Numbered from the stretch's first letter, positions 8,011 to 17,357 are shown. The stretch is 64,000 nucleotides of DNA from Piscinibacterium candidicorallinum (GCF_047549485.1 NZ_CP180191.1:1984001-2048000), one strand, 5' to 3'. Notes: generated by a model from the sequence alone, not told the origin. Numbers and translations: made by a program.

Positions 8011-8664
8011 ATGCTTCAGCTCACAGCCCGCCAGCAACAAGTGCTCGACCTCATTCGAAAGGCGCTTCGCGAAACCGGATACCCCCCGACACGTGCAGAA
8101 ATCGCCCAGTCGCTCGGTTTCCGCTCTGCCAATGCCGCTGAAGACCACCTCCGGGCGTTGGAGAAGAAGGGAGTCATTGAATTGGCCGCCGGCGCCTCGC
8201 GCGGCATCCGCCTGCTTGATTACCTGCCTGAGCAAAGCATGCTGCCCATCCCCATGCTGCGTCAGCTCACGCTGCCGCTCATCGGCCGGGTTGCCGCCGG
8301 TTCGCCGATTCTCGCTCAGGAGCATGTAGAGCGAGAGCTGAGCGTCGGTGAGGACCTGTTCTCGCAGCGTCCAGACTACCTGCTCAAGGTGCGCGGCATG
8401 AGCATGCGCGATGCCGGCATCCTCGACGGCGATCTGCTCGCTGTCAAAAGGACGAGTGACGCCCGGGATCACCAGATCATCGTTGCCCGGGTGGGTGAAG
8501 ACGTCACCGTCAAGCGCTTCATGCGCCATCGGGATCACATCGAACTGATTGCCGAGAACCCGGACTACGCACCCATCATCGTGGATCGCAAGAGCCCGGG
8601 CTTCGCCGTCGAGGGTCTCGCTGTCGGCCTGATCCGGGGCACGGCGGGCGGCTTCGGGCTGTAA
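8011..8664 (+). CDS. lexA: SOS repressor LexA
   Basis: LexA represses DNA-damage genes and cuts itself when RecA filaments form. The 217-residue protein has the N-terminal winged helix (LTARQQQVLDLIRKALRETG, then PPTRAEIAQSLGF as the recognition region), the Ala96-Gly97 cleavage site in RVAAGSP, and the Ser/Lys dyad: Ser131 in GMSM and Lys168 in VTVKRF, spaced 37 as in E. coli LexA. ATG 8011 follows the two operators directly; longer frames would start within or before the operators. A linker of about 20 residues longer than E. coli LexA is typical of betaproteobacteria. Confidence 0.97.
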   Translation: MLQLTARQQQVLDLIRKALRETGYPPTRAEIAQSLGFRSANAAEDHLRALEKKGVIELAAGASRGIRLLDYLPEQSMLPIPMLRQLTLPLIGRVAAGSPILAQEHVERELSVGEDLFSQRPDYLLKVRGMSMRDAGILDGDLLAVKRTSDARDHQIIVARVGEDVTVKRFMRHRDHIELIAENPDYAPIIVDRKSPGFAVEGLAVGLIRGTAGGFGL

Positions 8665-8693
8665 GCGCGACCCCGCTGCACGGTCTCCTTGGA

Positions 8694-9128
8694 ATGCTCC
8701 ACCACCTGTCCTTCGGCGTCGCAGACATCATGCGCTCCGCCCGCTTCTACGATGCGGTGCTCGGCGCGCTTGGGCAGGTTCGAGTCTGGGAAGACCTCGA
8801 CGACCTCGGGCCCGACGCGGACCCTGCTGTGGGTTACGGCACCGAGCGCGGCAACGATCTGCTGGCGCTCAAGCAGCGCAACACACAGCGTCTCCCGGCC
8901 GGAGCCACGCTTGCCCCGGGCCCCGGCTTTCATCTGGCCTTCAGTGCACAGAGCCGCAGCGAGGTCGATGCATTTCACGCAGCGGCGTTGGCGCACGGTG
9001 GCCAATGCAACGGGCCACCTGGGCTCAGACCGGATTACGGGCCGCACTACTACGCCGCATTTGTGATCGACCCGGACGGCTACCGCATCGAGGCTGTCAT
9101 CAATCGCCCCGTTCCGATCGATCCTTGA
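8694..9128 (+). CDS. Glyoxalase/VOC superfamily protein
   Basis: The 144-residue protein starts LHHLSFGVADIMRSARFYDAVLGALG, the first beta-alpha-beta unit of the vicinal-oxygen-chelate fold. It ends with YYAAFVIDPDGYRIEAVIN, the second half-module with the metal-ligand Glu position. Family members include glyoxalases, ring-cleaving dioxygenases and antibiotic-binding proteins. Nothing here identifies the substrate. It begins 29 bp after lexA on the same strand; no extra LexA box separates them, so read-through from the lexA promoter is possible. Confidence 0.82.
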   Translation: MLHHLSFGVADIMRSARFYDAVLGALGQVRVWEDLDDLGPDADPAVGYGTERGNDLLALKQRNTQRLPAGATLAPGPGFHLAFSAQSRSEVDAFHAAALAHGGQCNGPPGLRPDYGPHYYAAFVIDPDGYRIEAVINRPVPIDP

Positions 9129-9251
9129 GGTCAACGACGAACCGTCCCACCAAACTCGATCGCTCAGCGCACTTGGCACAACGCACCACCCCGTCGTTCA
9201 GCCGCCTCTCCTCCATCCTCCATCAAGAACACAGCACCAGAAAGGGCAGCC

Positions 9252-9719
9252 ATGAAAGCCATCGTCACACAAGCCTGGCAGGCCACCTACGCCGACCCGA
9301 TCGAACTGAATACTGGCGACGAACTCACCCTCGGACGCCGCGACAGCGAGTACCCCGGCTGGGTCTGGGCCGCCTGCGTGCGTACGGGCAAGTCCGGCTG
9401 GGTTCCTGAAACGCTGGTCCAGATGAAGGACGATCTGCCGGTCGCGCGCCGCGCCTACAGCGGGCGCGAGCTCAATGTCCAACCGGGAGACATCGTCACC
9501 GTGATCGACACGCTGTTCGGCTGGCACTGGGCGCAGCTCAAGAGTGGCGTGGTGGGCTGGTTGCCCGCCAACCACGTCGCAGCCTGGCCCGCAATGCGAA
9601 TGCGCGCCGAGCGCAGATCCGCTGCCGAGGACGACGAAGCCCTCGCCAGTGAATTGCGGCGCTTGACGCGCTTTGCCAGCAGCAGCCACGCCATCCGGGG
9701 CAGCGAACTGCGGGCATAG
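9252..9719 (+). CDS. Protein with two SH3-like domains
   Basis: A 155-residue protein with two consecutive SH3-like beta-barrels: residues ~3-60 (NTGDELTLGRRDSEYPGWVWAACVRTGKSGWVPETLV) and ~68-112 (VQPGDIVTVIDTLFGWHWAQLKSGVVGWLPANHV). Each ends in a GW(V/L)P motif. There is no signal peptide or membrane segment, so it is probably cytosolic. Such 'variant SH3' proteins are common next to housekeeping genes, but their partner is unknown. AAGGG lies just upstream of ATG 9252. No domain suggests catalysis. Confidence 0.72.
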   Translation: MKAIVTQAWQATYADPIELNTGDELTLGRRDSEYPGWVWAACVRTGKSGWVPETLVQMKDDLPVARRAYSGRELNVQPGDIVTVIDTLFGWHWAQLKSGVVGWLPANHVAAWPAMRMRAERRSAAEDDEALASELRRLTRFASSSHAIRGSELRA

Positions 9720-10054
9720 CCGGATCTGATTCTGGCCGGCCTCGGCACAGGCACGGCGGATCAGCCTGGGGCAGTCGATCTGCTGGCTGAAGTCGTTTCC
9801 AGGTCGTCAGGCACATGTGCTTACCTCAAGCCGCAGCCGCCGAGTTTTCTCGCGCTGCTGCAGCGCATTGAGCAGCGCCCGCGTCGAACCGGTGTTTGCC
9901 CGGCACCGGCCCTAGGTACACAACGCTGTGCAAACCCAAAAGGGAACATCTAGATACCTACTGTGCGGGCCAGTTTGCGTGCTCCCGACGCATGCCCATC
10001 CGTCGCCGCACCACTAGTACCGTCTGCGATCCACCACGCGCCTACGAAGGTGGG

Positions 10055-10156
10055 GTTGAGGCTTGAAAGCTCACCTCTTCGCACGGCTCGGCACACGCGC
10101 CTCGAAACCCGGTGCTCAACGCTTGGAGTCGGCAGGCAGAACACTGCCCGCAGGGG
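10055..10156 (+). repeat. Family-2 dispersed repeat (copy at 10.1 kb)
   Basis: This copy aligns with 35188-35285: both have AGGCTTG(A/C)AAGC, then CCTCTTCGC(A/G)CGGC, a variable arm, (CT)CGAAACCC(G/C)G, CTCA(A/G)CGCT, CAGGC(A/G)G, and an ACTGCCCGC or GTGCCCGC end. Identity is roughly three quarters by eye, with arms that keep self-complementarity. No open frame is conserved, so I read it as a structured non-coding element. Confidence 0.55.
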
Positions 10157-10215
10157 CTGTGCTCTGTCCGGCCTACTCGTCACACACGACTTGGCCCGCG
10201 CGCGACTGTTTCCCG

Positions 10216-10301
10216 AAGTTCCCGAAAGGCCAGAATGGCTCTGGAAGCCGTTCTCCAGACCAAAATGTCTGAAGATCCTCACCAGACAAGCGGAAAGCCC
10301 G
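10216..10301 (-). repeat. Family-1 dispersed repeat (copy R1)
   Basis: On the minus strand this reads GGGCTTTCCGCTTGTCTGG, then TGAGGATCTTCAGACA, TTTTGGTCTGGAGAACGG and CTTCCAGAGCCATTCTGG. It matches the copy just after tex (47475-47533) across the core and the hairpin arms (TCTTCAGA / TCTGGAGA). It lies immediately downstream of the RND operon terminator. Confidence 0.7.
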
Positions 10302-10313
10302 TTCAGCTGCGTG

Positions 10314-10356
10314 AAAAAATGCAAAGCTCGACGCCATCAAGCCGTCGGGCTTTGCA
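10314..10356 (-). terminator. Terminator of the RND efflux operon
   Basis: On the minus strand a hairpin with arms TGCAAAGC..GACG and CGTC..GCTTTGCA is followed directly by TTTTTT (plus-strand A-run 10314-10319). It lies 23 bp after the permease stop codon. Confidence 0.85.
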
Positions 10357-10378
10357 TATCCGAGGGTGCAGATCGCCG

Positions 10379-13300
10379 TCAGTGCGCTGGAGCACCCTCT
10401 TCCGGCTTCTTGATCCGGAACCACGCCGCGTACATGGCAGGCAGGCTGAGCAGGGTCAGCAGCGTCGCAACGATCAAGCCGCCCATGATCGCAATCGCCA
10501 TCGGTCCCCAGAACACGCTGCGCGACAGCGGGATCATCGCCAAAATGGCCGCGGCGGCGGTGAGCACGATCGGGCGCATCCGGCGCACGGTCGCATCCAC
10601 GATCGCGTGCCAGGGATGGTGCCCCTGCGCGATGTCCTGCTCGATCTGATCGATCAGGATCACGCTGTTGCGCTGGATCATGCCCATCAGCGCGATCGTG
10701 CCGAGAAGCGCCACGAAGCCGAAGGGTGCGCGGAACACGATCAGGCCGAGTGCCGTGCCGATGATGCCGAAAAAGCCAGTCAGGAACACCAGCGTGGAGC
10801 GCGAGAAGCTCTTCAACTGAAGCATCAGCAGTGTGAAGGTCAGAAAGAGCATCAACGGCAGGTTGGCGGCAATGGAGCCCTGGCCCTTGGCGCTCTCCTC
10901 CTGCGCCCCCGCCACGTTGATGGTGTAGTTGGCCGGCAGGTTCGCACGCAAATCGGCCAGCTTGGGATCGATCTGCGCAGTGACCGTCGGCCCCTGGATG
11001 CCATCGACGATGTCGGCATTCACGGTGATGGCAAAGTCGCGGTTCTGGCGCCAGATCACGCCCGGCTCGAACACGATGTGCGCCTTGGCCACCTGCGCCA
11101 GCGGCACGCTGCGGCCACTGGCAGTGGGCACGTTGACATTCTGGGCAGCTTCCAGCGTGGCACGCTCGCTGGCCGGGTTGCGCAGCACGATGTCGATGAG
11201 TTCATCGCCATCGCGGAAGGTGCCGATAGGCGCGCCGTTGGTCAGCACGCTGGCCGCCTGCGCGATCGAGCGACTCGACACACCCAGCGCCCGCGCCTTG
11301 TCCTGGTCCACGTCGATGCGGATGACCCGCACATACTCGTTCCAGTTGTCATTCACCCCACGGGTGTTGGGGTTGGCCATGACGACGGCCTTGACCTGGT
11401 CGGCAATTGCACGCACCTGCGCAATCTCCGGCCCCTGGATGCGGAACTGCACCGGATACGGCACGGGCGGTCCGTTGGGCAGCAGCTTCACGCGGCCGCG
11501 AATCTCCGGGAAGTCTGTCCGAAACGCCTCCTGGATGCGCAAGCGCAGGGCATTGCGCTCCTTCAGACTCCTTGGCACCACCACCACCTGAGCGAGGTTG
11601 GTCTGCTGGAACAGCTGCTCCATGGGCAGATAGAAGCGCGGCGAGCCCGTGCCCACGAAGGTGGTGTAGCTCTCGACCTCCGGCTGGGCCTTGAGCCAGG
11701 TCTCGAACTTCACCGCAGCGGCTTCGGTGTTGGCGTAGCTGGAGCCTTCAGGCGTCCAGAGGTCCACGAACATCTCCAGGCGCGAGGAGTCGGGGAAGAA
11801 CTGCTGCTCCACCTTGCCCATGCCGACGATGCCCAGCGCGAAGGCCACCAGCGTGGCGGCAAGCGTCTTCCAGCGGTGCTCCACGCACCAGTTCACCATC
11901 GCGCGGAAGCGGTTGTAGAACGGCGTGTTGAAGAGTTCGTGGTGACCGTCTGAGCTGGCGGCTGGCTTGCTCTTGAGCAGATGGAATCCGATGAAAGGCG
12001 TGAAGATCACGGCAGCAAACCAGCTGAGGATCAGCGCCATGGCCGTGACCGAGAAGATCGAGAACGTGTACTCACCCGCCGTGCTCTTGGCCAGGGCAAT
12101 CGGCACGAAGCCGGTGGCCGTGATCAGGGTGCCGGTGAGCATCGGAAAGGCCGTGGCCTTGTAGGCGAAGGTGGCAGCGGCAAACTTGTCCATGCCCTCC
12201 TCCATCTTTCGGACCATCATCTCCACGGCAATGATCGCGTCATCCACCAAGAGACCCAGTGCGATGATCAGCGCCCCGAGCGAGATCTTGTGCAGGTTGG
12301 TGTTGGTGACATACATGGCCAGGAAGGTCATGGCCAGTACCAGAGGAATGGTGAAGGCCACCACCAGACCCGGCCGGGCGTCGATGTAGTAGCGGCGCCA
12401 GAATGGCCGCTGATCTGCATCCGTGTGCTTGTGCAGGCCAAGCGCGACGAAGCTCACCGCCAGCACGATCACCACCGCCTCGATCAGCACACGCACGAAC
12501 TCGTTGACGCTCTCGGCCACGGCACGCGGCTGGTTCTGGATCTTCTCCATGCTGATGCCCACGGGCAGGCTGGCCTCAATGCGCTTCTCTTCCTGCGCCA
12601 GCGCCTTGCCCAGGGCAATGATGTCACCGCCCTTGGCCATGGAGATCCCCAGAACGATCACTTCGCGGCCGTTTTGGCGGATGCGCGAGACGGGCGGGTC
12701 CACATAGTCGCGCTTGACGGTGGCAATGTCAGAGAGCTTGAACGTGGCGTTGCCCGCGCGGATCGGCAAGCGACGCACGGCCTCGACATCACCCGTCTGA
12801 CCGGTGATGCGCACCTGGACGTTGTCACGCTCCAGCGGCAGCGTGCCGGTGGGCACGAGATCGATCTGGTTGTTGATCTGCGCGATGACGTCCGTCACGT
12901 TCAGGTTCAGTTGCGCCAGCCGTTGGTGCGAGATCTCGATGTAGAGCTTCTCGTCCTGGATGCCGAAGGTCTCGACCTTGCCCACATCCTTCACGCGGAG
13001 CATGTCCTGACGCACACGCTCCACGGTCTTCTTCAGCTCCAGATAGCTGAAGCCGTCGGCGCTGAAGGCGAACATCACGCCGTACACGTCTCCAAAGTCA
13101 TCATTGAAGAACGGGCCGATCGTGCCGGGAGGCAGCGTGCCGCGAATGTCGTTGATGTTGTTGCGCACCTTCAGCCAGATGCCCGGCACGTCCTTGGGGG
13201 AGTTGCTGTCCTTCAGTTGAAGGATGGTCAGCATCTCGCCTGGCTTGTTGTAGGTCTGGATCTTGTCGACGTTGGGCGTCTCCTGCAGCTTGCGCTCGAT

Positions 13301-13504
13301 CTTGTCGGTGAGCTGCTGCGCGACCTGCTCGGCTGTCGCACCCGGCAGATAGGCACGCACCACCATGCCGCGGAAGGTGAAAGGCGGGTCCTCGTCCTGA
13401 CCCAGCATGAAGAAGGCCGCGAGACCACCGATCAGCAGCACACCGATCAGGTAACGCACCAGGGGCTGGTTTTTCAGCGCCCATTCGGAAAGATTCACGT
13501 TCAT
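10379..13504 (-). CDS. RND efflux permease (AcrB/TriC-like)
   Basis: A 1041-residue inner-membrane proton-driven transporter of the HAE-RND type. N-terminal membrane helix LVRYLIGVLLIGGLAAFFML is followed by the porter domain motif DPPFTFRGMVVRAYLPGA and FNDDFGDVYGVMFAFSADG. The central membrane block carries GLLVDDAIIAVEMM, with the paired acidic residues of the proton relay. A second porter half precedes a final helix block with MGMIQRNSVILIDQIE. The opening resembles TriC-type pumps. It is 24 bp downstream of the adaptor gene on the same strand; no outer-membrane channel gene is present, so it probably borrows a TolC-like partner. The substrate is unknown. Confidence 0.93.
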   Translation of the reverse strand: MNVNLSEWALKNQPLVRYLIGVLLIGGLAAFFMLGQDEDPPFTFRGMVVRAYLPGATAEQVAQQLTDKIERKLQETPNVDKIQTYNKPGEMLTILQLKDSNSPKDVPGIWLKVRNNINDIRGTLPPGTIGPFFNDDFGDVYGVMFAFSADGFSYLELKKTVERVRQDMLRVKDVGKVETFGIQDEKLYIEISHQRLAQLNLNVTDVIAQINNQIDLVPTGTLPLERDNVQVRITGQTGDVEAVRRLPIRAGNATFKLSDIATVKRDYVDPPVSRIRQNGREVIVLGISMAKGGDIIALGKALAQEEKRIEASLPVGISMEKIQNQPRAVAESVNEFVRVLIEAVVIVLAVSFVALGLHKHTDADQRPFWRRYYIDARPGLVVAFTIPLVLAMTFLAMYVTNTNLHKISLGALIIALGLLVDDAIIAVEMMVRKMEEGMDKFAAATFAYKATAFPMLTGTLITATGFVPIALAKSTAGEYTFSIFSVTAMALILSWFAAVIFTPFIGFHLLKSKPAASSDGHHELFNTPFYNRFRAMVNWCVEHRWKTLAATLVAFALGIVGMGKVEQQFFPDSSRLEMFVDLWTPEGSSYANTEAAAVKFETWLKAQPEVESYTTFVGTGSPRFYLPMEQLFQQTNLAQVVVVPRSLKERNALRLRIQEAFRTDFPEIRGRVKLLPNGPPVPYPVQFRIQGPEIAQVRAIADQVKAVVMANPNTRGVNDNWNEYVRVIRIDVDQDKARALGVSSRSIAQAASVLTNGAPIGTFRDGDELIDIVLRNPASERATLEAAQNVNVPTASGRSVPLAQVAKAHIVFEPGVIWRQNRDFAITVNADIVDGIQGPTVTAQIDPKLADLRANLPANYTINVAGAQEESAKGQGSIAANLPLMLFLTFTLLMLQLKSFSRSTLVFLTGFFGIIGTALGLIVFRAPFGFVALLGTIALMGMIQRNSVILIDQIEQDIAQGHHPWHAIVDATVRRMRPIVLTAAAAILAMIPLSRSVFWGPMAIAIMGGLIVATLLTLLSLPAMYAAWFRIKKPEEGAPAH

Positions 13505-13528
13505 GTGTGTTGCGCTCCTGCCCGGCGC

Positions 13529-14704
13529 TTACTTGGCCGCCGCTGGCGCAGCGCTGGCGGCGGGAACGGCGGTAGCGGACGCAGCTGCAGCCACACCCGG
13601 CATGAGCTTTACTTTCTGGCCTTCGCGGATCGTGTGGATGCCGGCCGTGATCACCTGCTGGCCCGCACTCAGCCCGCTGCCGATCAGCACCTGATTGCCG
13701 ACATTGCCGGTGAGCTTGACCGGCACGCGCGCCGCGGCGCCATCCTTGACCACCCAGACGCTCGGACCAGCGTCGCCCTGCACGAGCGCCGCCAGCGGCA
13801 CGCTGATGGCTTGCGCGGCGCGCGGATCTGCGGGCAATGAAACCGTGGCCGTTGCACCGAGGGTGGCTAAACCTTCGGGATCCTGCAGGCTGGCGCGCAC
13901 CAGAATCACGCGCGCCACCGGATCGGCAGCGGGCGCGACTTCGCGCACCACGGCCTTGATCGGCGCTGCCGGGTTGGCCCAGAGGGACACGCTCACCGGC
14001 ACGCCGGGGCGCAGCGCACGGGCGGCCTGCTCGGGCAGGTTGAACACCACGTCGCGCTCGCTCCCCACGGCCACTCGCACCACGCTTTGTCCGGCGGACA
14101 GCACCTGACCGGCCTCGGCATCCACGCCCACCACCACGCCAGACTTGTCTGCGGTCAGCGCCGCGTAGGCCGCCTGGTTGCCCTGCACGTTGGCCTGCGC
14201 CTGGGCGGCTTCAAATTGGGCGCGGGCAGCGCGCATTTGGGTCTCGGCCTGGTCCACGCGCGAGCCGCTGACGAAGTTCTGCTTGGCGAGCTCCTGGGTG
14301 CGCTTGAGTTCGGCCTGTGCGAGTTCAAGGTTCGCCTTGGCAGCGGCCACCTGCGCGGCCGAAGCGGCCTGAGCGAGTTGCAGGTCCTTCGGATCGAGGC
14401 GCGCAAGCACCTGCCCTGGTTTCACCGGCGTACCCAGTTCCACGAGGCGTTCGGTCATCTTGCCCCCGACGCGAAAGCTCAGGCGTTGCTCAACGCGAGG
14501 GCGGATCTCGGCGGCAAACACCGCGCCCGCACCCAGCTGACCGGTCCCCACCGTGATGGTGCGCACGGGGCGGATGTCTTCCTGAGGTGGTGCAGCAGAC
14601 TTGCCGCAAGCGGCCAGGAGCGCTACTGCGGCAGCGGCCGTGGCAACCAGATACAGGGCGCGTCGGGGTGAACGTGCGCGTTTGGAGGTGTGTGTGATGG
14701 TCAT
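13529..14704 (-). CDS. RND efflux periplasmic adaptor lipoprotein
   Basis: The 391-residue membrane-fusion protein links the RND permease to an outer-membrane channel. A signal peptide ends in lipobox LLAAC, so it is a lipoprotein. The order is beta-barrel/lipoyl half (VFAAEIRPRVEQRLSFRVGGKM, GTPVKPGQVLARLDP), a long coiled-coil hairpin rich in Ala, Gln and Lys (about residues 100-190), the second lipoyl half (SGVVVGVDAEAGQVLSAGQ), then the barrel and membrane-proximal domain. ATG 14704 gives a proper signal peptide; the frame stays open to 15016 without one. First gene of a two-gene operon with the permease, behind a TetR-type palindrome at 14842-14863. Confidence 0.92.
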   Translation of the reverse strand: MTITHTSKRARSPRRALYLVATAAAAVALLAACGKSAAPPQEDIRPVRTITVGTGQLGAGAVFAAEIRPRVEQRLSFRVGGKMTERLVELGTPVKPGQVLARLDPKDLQLAQAASAAQVAAAKANLELAQAELKRTQELAKQNFVSGSRVDQAETQMRAARAQFEAAQAQANVQGNQAAYAALTADKSGVVVGVDAEAGQVLSAGQSVVRVAVGSERDVVFNLPEQAARALRPGVPVSVSLWANPAAPIKAVVREVAPAADPVARVILVRASLQDPEGLATLGATATVSLPADPRAAQAISVPLAALVQGDAGPSVWVVKDGAAARVPVKLTGNVGNQVLIGSGLSAGQQVITAGIHTIREGQKVKLMPGVAAAASATAVPAASAAPAAAK

Positions 14705-14841
14705 CGTGACTGGTCCGGCAGGCATTGGCGGAGGCAGGTTGCTTTGTTTCGGCGCGACCTGGACCCGGCACTCGAGGCCGGGTCCGGTGCGCTCTTGGGA
14801 GGAGAGACAGCGCAAATTTGGCAGGATGCGCTGAGTCAGCT

Positions 14842-14863
14842 TTACTGACTGAACGGTCAGTAA
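14842..14863. promoter_or_regulatory. TetR-type operator upstream of the RND pump
   Basis: TTACTGAC-N6-GTCAGTAA is a perfect 8-bp inverted repeat, and the inner bases include GAACGGTCAGT, close to the ACTGACCGTTCAGT pattern of many TetR-family regulators of efflux pumps. It lies about 140 bp upstream of the adaptor start. No tetR gene is present on either side, so the regulator must be encoded elsewhere. Confidence 0.65.
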
Positions 14864-15133
14864 CTTAAGCGTTCGACGAGACGCTGTCAACCACGCGTGG
14901 CCAGAAATTGGCAGCTGTCGCGCCACTTCATCCAAGGATCGCATCCAGACCATCGAGCCATGCTTCCGCAAATGCGAGCGGAAGAGCGATGCACTGCGTC
15001 GATCCGGTTTGACCAAGCCCTCAATCTATATGTCTAGGACAAACGATCATTGCATGATGAGCGCTCGGCGCATTCAATGTAAGAAACTTGTAAGGCCGCA
15101 TCACGACGCGACCTCCCTGGCAAGGAGTTCCCC

Positions 15134-15412
15134 ATGAAAGTCCAGCAGCTCGCAGCCATCTCCAACTGGATGAGCAGCCACCGCCATCGCCAGCCGATGG
15201 AGCATCACATCTACACGGTGATCCTCACGCTCTGGCTCATGGCCATCATCGGCTTGCCTGTCTCGATTGCGCTGAACCCAACGCTGCTGCTTGTTTGCGT
15301 CGCGGGCATGGTCCTGCCCGATGCCTACTTCAGCCTGCGCGCGCGCTTGCACCAGCGGCAGACGCTACGTTGCGATTGGCTGCCGGCGGCCGCGCGAACC
15401 ACGCAAGACTGA
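15134..15412 (+). CDS. Small membrane protein, unknown function
   Basis: A 92-residue protein not assigned to a family. It begins MKVQQLAAISNWMSSHRHRQ and has two hydrophobic helices (about residues 26-45, HIYTVILTLWLMAIIGLPVSI, and 47-61, NPTLLLVCVAGMVLP), then a basic tail. ATG 15134 is well placed behind AAGGAG with seven bases between, which supports translation. It is monocistronic, ended by the hairpin at 15427-15456. Confidence 0.6.
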   Translation: MKVQQLAAISNWMSSHRHRQPMEHHIYTVILTLWLMAIIGLPVSIALNPTLLLVCVAGMVLPDAYFSLRARLHQRQTLRCDWLPAAARTTQD

Positions 15413-15426
15413 TCTGCTGCACGCAA

Positions 15427-15456
15427 AAGAAAGGGCGCCCTCGGGCGCCCTTTCTC
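15427..15456. terminator. Bidirectional terminator
   Basis: GAAAGGGCGCC-CTCG-GGCGCCCTTTC forms an 11-bp perfect stem with a tetraloop, followed by TCGTTT on the plus strand. It lies between the convergent small membrane gene and the acyl-CoA dehydrogenase and could serve both. Confidence 0.8.
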
Positions 15457-15487
15457 GTTTCGCAGCAAGCAAGACGTCAGCACAGCC

Positions 15488-17278
15488 TCAGAACTGCTCG
15501 GCACTGAGCGCAGTGACCGACTCGGCACCCTCGACGATGGCATCGCGCATGCCGGCAGCGCGCGAGAGAATGTGGTCTGCGTAGAAGCGCACGGTCACGA
15601 TTTTGGTCTTCATGAACTCCGCGTCCTCGCCCGCGGCGAGCCGGTCCTCGGCAATCATCAGAGCACGACCCATCTGCCAGCCAGCCACCACATTGCCTGC
15701 GAGCATCAGGTAAGGCACGCTGCCCGCAAAGGCGGCATTCGGGTTGGTCTTGGTGTTGGCCACGATGAACTCGATCACGTCTTCAAGCGCCTTGCGTCCG
15801 GCCGTAAGGCGCTTGGCCACTGCGCGGCAGGCCACGCTCGAGCGTGCAGCCAGTTCGCCCTCGGTCTTGGCGATCTGCGCGCAGATCGCCTTGGCCACCA
15901 TGCCGCCATCGCGAATGGTCTTGCGGCCGACGAGGTCATTGGCCTGAATCGCCGTCGTGCCTTCATAAATGGTGAGAATCTTTGCATCGCGCAGGTACTG
16001 CGCTGCACCGGTCTCCTCGATGAAGCCCATGCCGCCGTGCACCTGCACGCCGAGACTCGCCACGTCGAGGCTCATCTCCGTGCTGTAGCCCTTCACCAGC
16101 GGCACCAGAAATTCATAGAACGCCTGGTTCTGCTTGCGCGTGGCTTCGTCCGGATGATGGTGCGAGGCGTCGTACGCTGCACCGGCCACGAAGGCCATGG
16201 CGCGACACGCCTCCGTGTAGGCGCGCATGGTCATGAGCATGCGCTTCACATCCGGGTGGTGAATGATCGCTGCCGAACCGGGCATTGAACCGTCCACCGG
16301 CCGGCTCTGCACGCGGTCCTTCGCATACTGCACTGCCTTCTGGTAGGCCCGCTCGGCCACCGATATGCCCTGCACGCCCACGGCGTAGCGGGCGGCGTTC
16401 ATCATGATGAACATGTATTCGAGGCCGCGATTCTCCTGACCGACCAGGTAACCGATGGCGCCGCCGTGGTCGCCATACTGCAGCACACATGTCGGGCTGG
16501 CCTTGATGCCCAGCTTGTGTTCGATGCTCACGCAATGCACGTCATTGCGCGCACCGAGCGAGCCGTCTGCATTGACCAGAAACTTGGGCACGATGAACAG
16601 GCTGATGCCCTTCACGCCCTCGGGCGCACCGGCCACACGCGCCAGCACAAGATGCACGATGTTCTCGGCCATGTCGTGCTCACCGAAGGTGATGAAGATC
16701 TTGGTGCCGAAGATCTTGTAGGTGCCGTCGGGCTGCGGCTCGGCACGCGTGCGCACGAGGGCCAGATCGCTGCCGGCCTGGGGCTCGGTCAGGTTCATCG
16801 TGCCCGTCCACGTGCCATCAATCATCTTCGGGATGTACATCTGCTGCTGCTCAGGCGTACCCGCCGTGAGCAGCGCCTCGATCGCGCCGTCGGTCAGCAG
16901 CGGGCACAGCGCAAAGCTGGTGTTGGCCGAGTTGAGCATCTCGATGGCCGCGGCGCCGATGGCCTTGGGCAGGCCCTGGCCACCGAACTCCACGGGATGC
17001 TGCAGCCCCTGCCAGCCGCCTTCGGCAAACTGCTTGAAGGCGTCCTTGAAGCCCGGCGTCGTCGTGACCTGGCCGTCTTTCCAGAAGCTGGGGTTCTTGT
17101 CGCCTTCCCAGTTCAGGGGCGCCACCACGCCTTCGTTGAACTTGGCGCACTCCTCCACCACGGCCTGTGCGGTGTCGAAGCCGGCTTCGGCAAAGGCGGG
17201 GATCTTGGCCACTTCGTCGATCTGGGCCAGTTCCTTGATGCAGAAGAGAATGTCCTTGGTCGGTGCCACGTAGCTCAT
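15488..17278 (-). CDS. Acyl-CoA dehydrogenase (long C-terminal-domain type)
   Basis: This FAD enzyme oxidises acyl-CoA to trans-2-enoyl-CoA and passes electrons to ETF, which the two upstream genes encode. At 596 residues it belongs to the longer DmdC/FadE-like class. Visible parts are the N-terminal helices (KDILFCIKELAQIDEVAKIP), FAD-binding MNLTEPQAGSDLALVRTRAE, the TFGEHDMAENIVHLVLAR substrate region, MMNAARYAVGVQGISVAERAYQ, the HGGMGFIEETGAAQYLRDAKI signature and the extra C-terminal helical domain. It starts 80 bp after etfA on the same strand. Confidence 0.93.
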   Translation of the reverse strand: MSYVAPTKDILFCIKELAQIDEVAKIPAFAEAGFDTAQAVVEECAKFNEGVVAPLNWEGDKNPSFWKDGQVTTTPGFKDAFKQFAEGGWQGLQHPVEFGGQGLPKAIGAAAIEMLNSANTSFALCPLLTDGAIEALLTAGTPEQQQMYIPKMIDGTWTGTMNLTEPQAGSDLALVRTRAEPQPDGTYKIFGTKIFITFGEHDMAENIVHLVLARVAGAPEGVKGISLFIVPKFLVNADGSLGARNDVHCVSIEHKLGIKASPTCVLQYGDHGGAIGYLVGQENRGLEYMFIMMNAARYAVGVQGISVAERAYQKAVQYAKDRVQSRPVDGSMPGSAAIIHHPDVKRMLMTMRAYTEACRAMAFVAGAAYDASHHHPDEATRKQNQAFYEFLVPLVKGYSTEMSLDVASLGVQVHGGMGFIEETGAAQYLRDAKILTIYEGTTAIQANDLVGRKTIRDGGMVAKAICAQIAKTEGELAARSSVACRAVAKRLTAGRKALEDVIEFIVANTKTNPNAAFAGSVPYLMLAGNVVAGWQMGRALMIAEDRLAAGEDAEFMKTKIVTVRFYADHILSRAAGMRDAIVEGAESVTALSAEQF

Positions 17279-17357
17279 GCGATATCTCCGGATGTGAAAA
17301 AAGGCGCGGTCAACTCACGCGCCTTTGATGCCTTCTTGTGTTCGGGTCTCTGAACCG

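Larger units (their letters stand above)
9720..10378. other. 660-bp non-coding stretch with repeat elements
   Basis: I see no credible gene here. It holds a family-2 dispersed repeat (10055-10156), a family-1 repeat in minus orientation (10216-10301) and the terminator of the RND operon (10314-10356). The part from 9720 to 10054 shows nothing I recognise. Confidence 0.6.

Noticed and set aside
10112..13840. Very long open frames on the plus strand opposite the RND permease and adaptor
   Set aside because: They are antisense shadows created by high-GC codon bias; the minus-strand products match complete RND families, and the plus-strand translations are His/Arg/Gln-rich with no homology.
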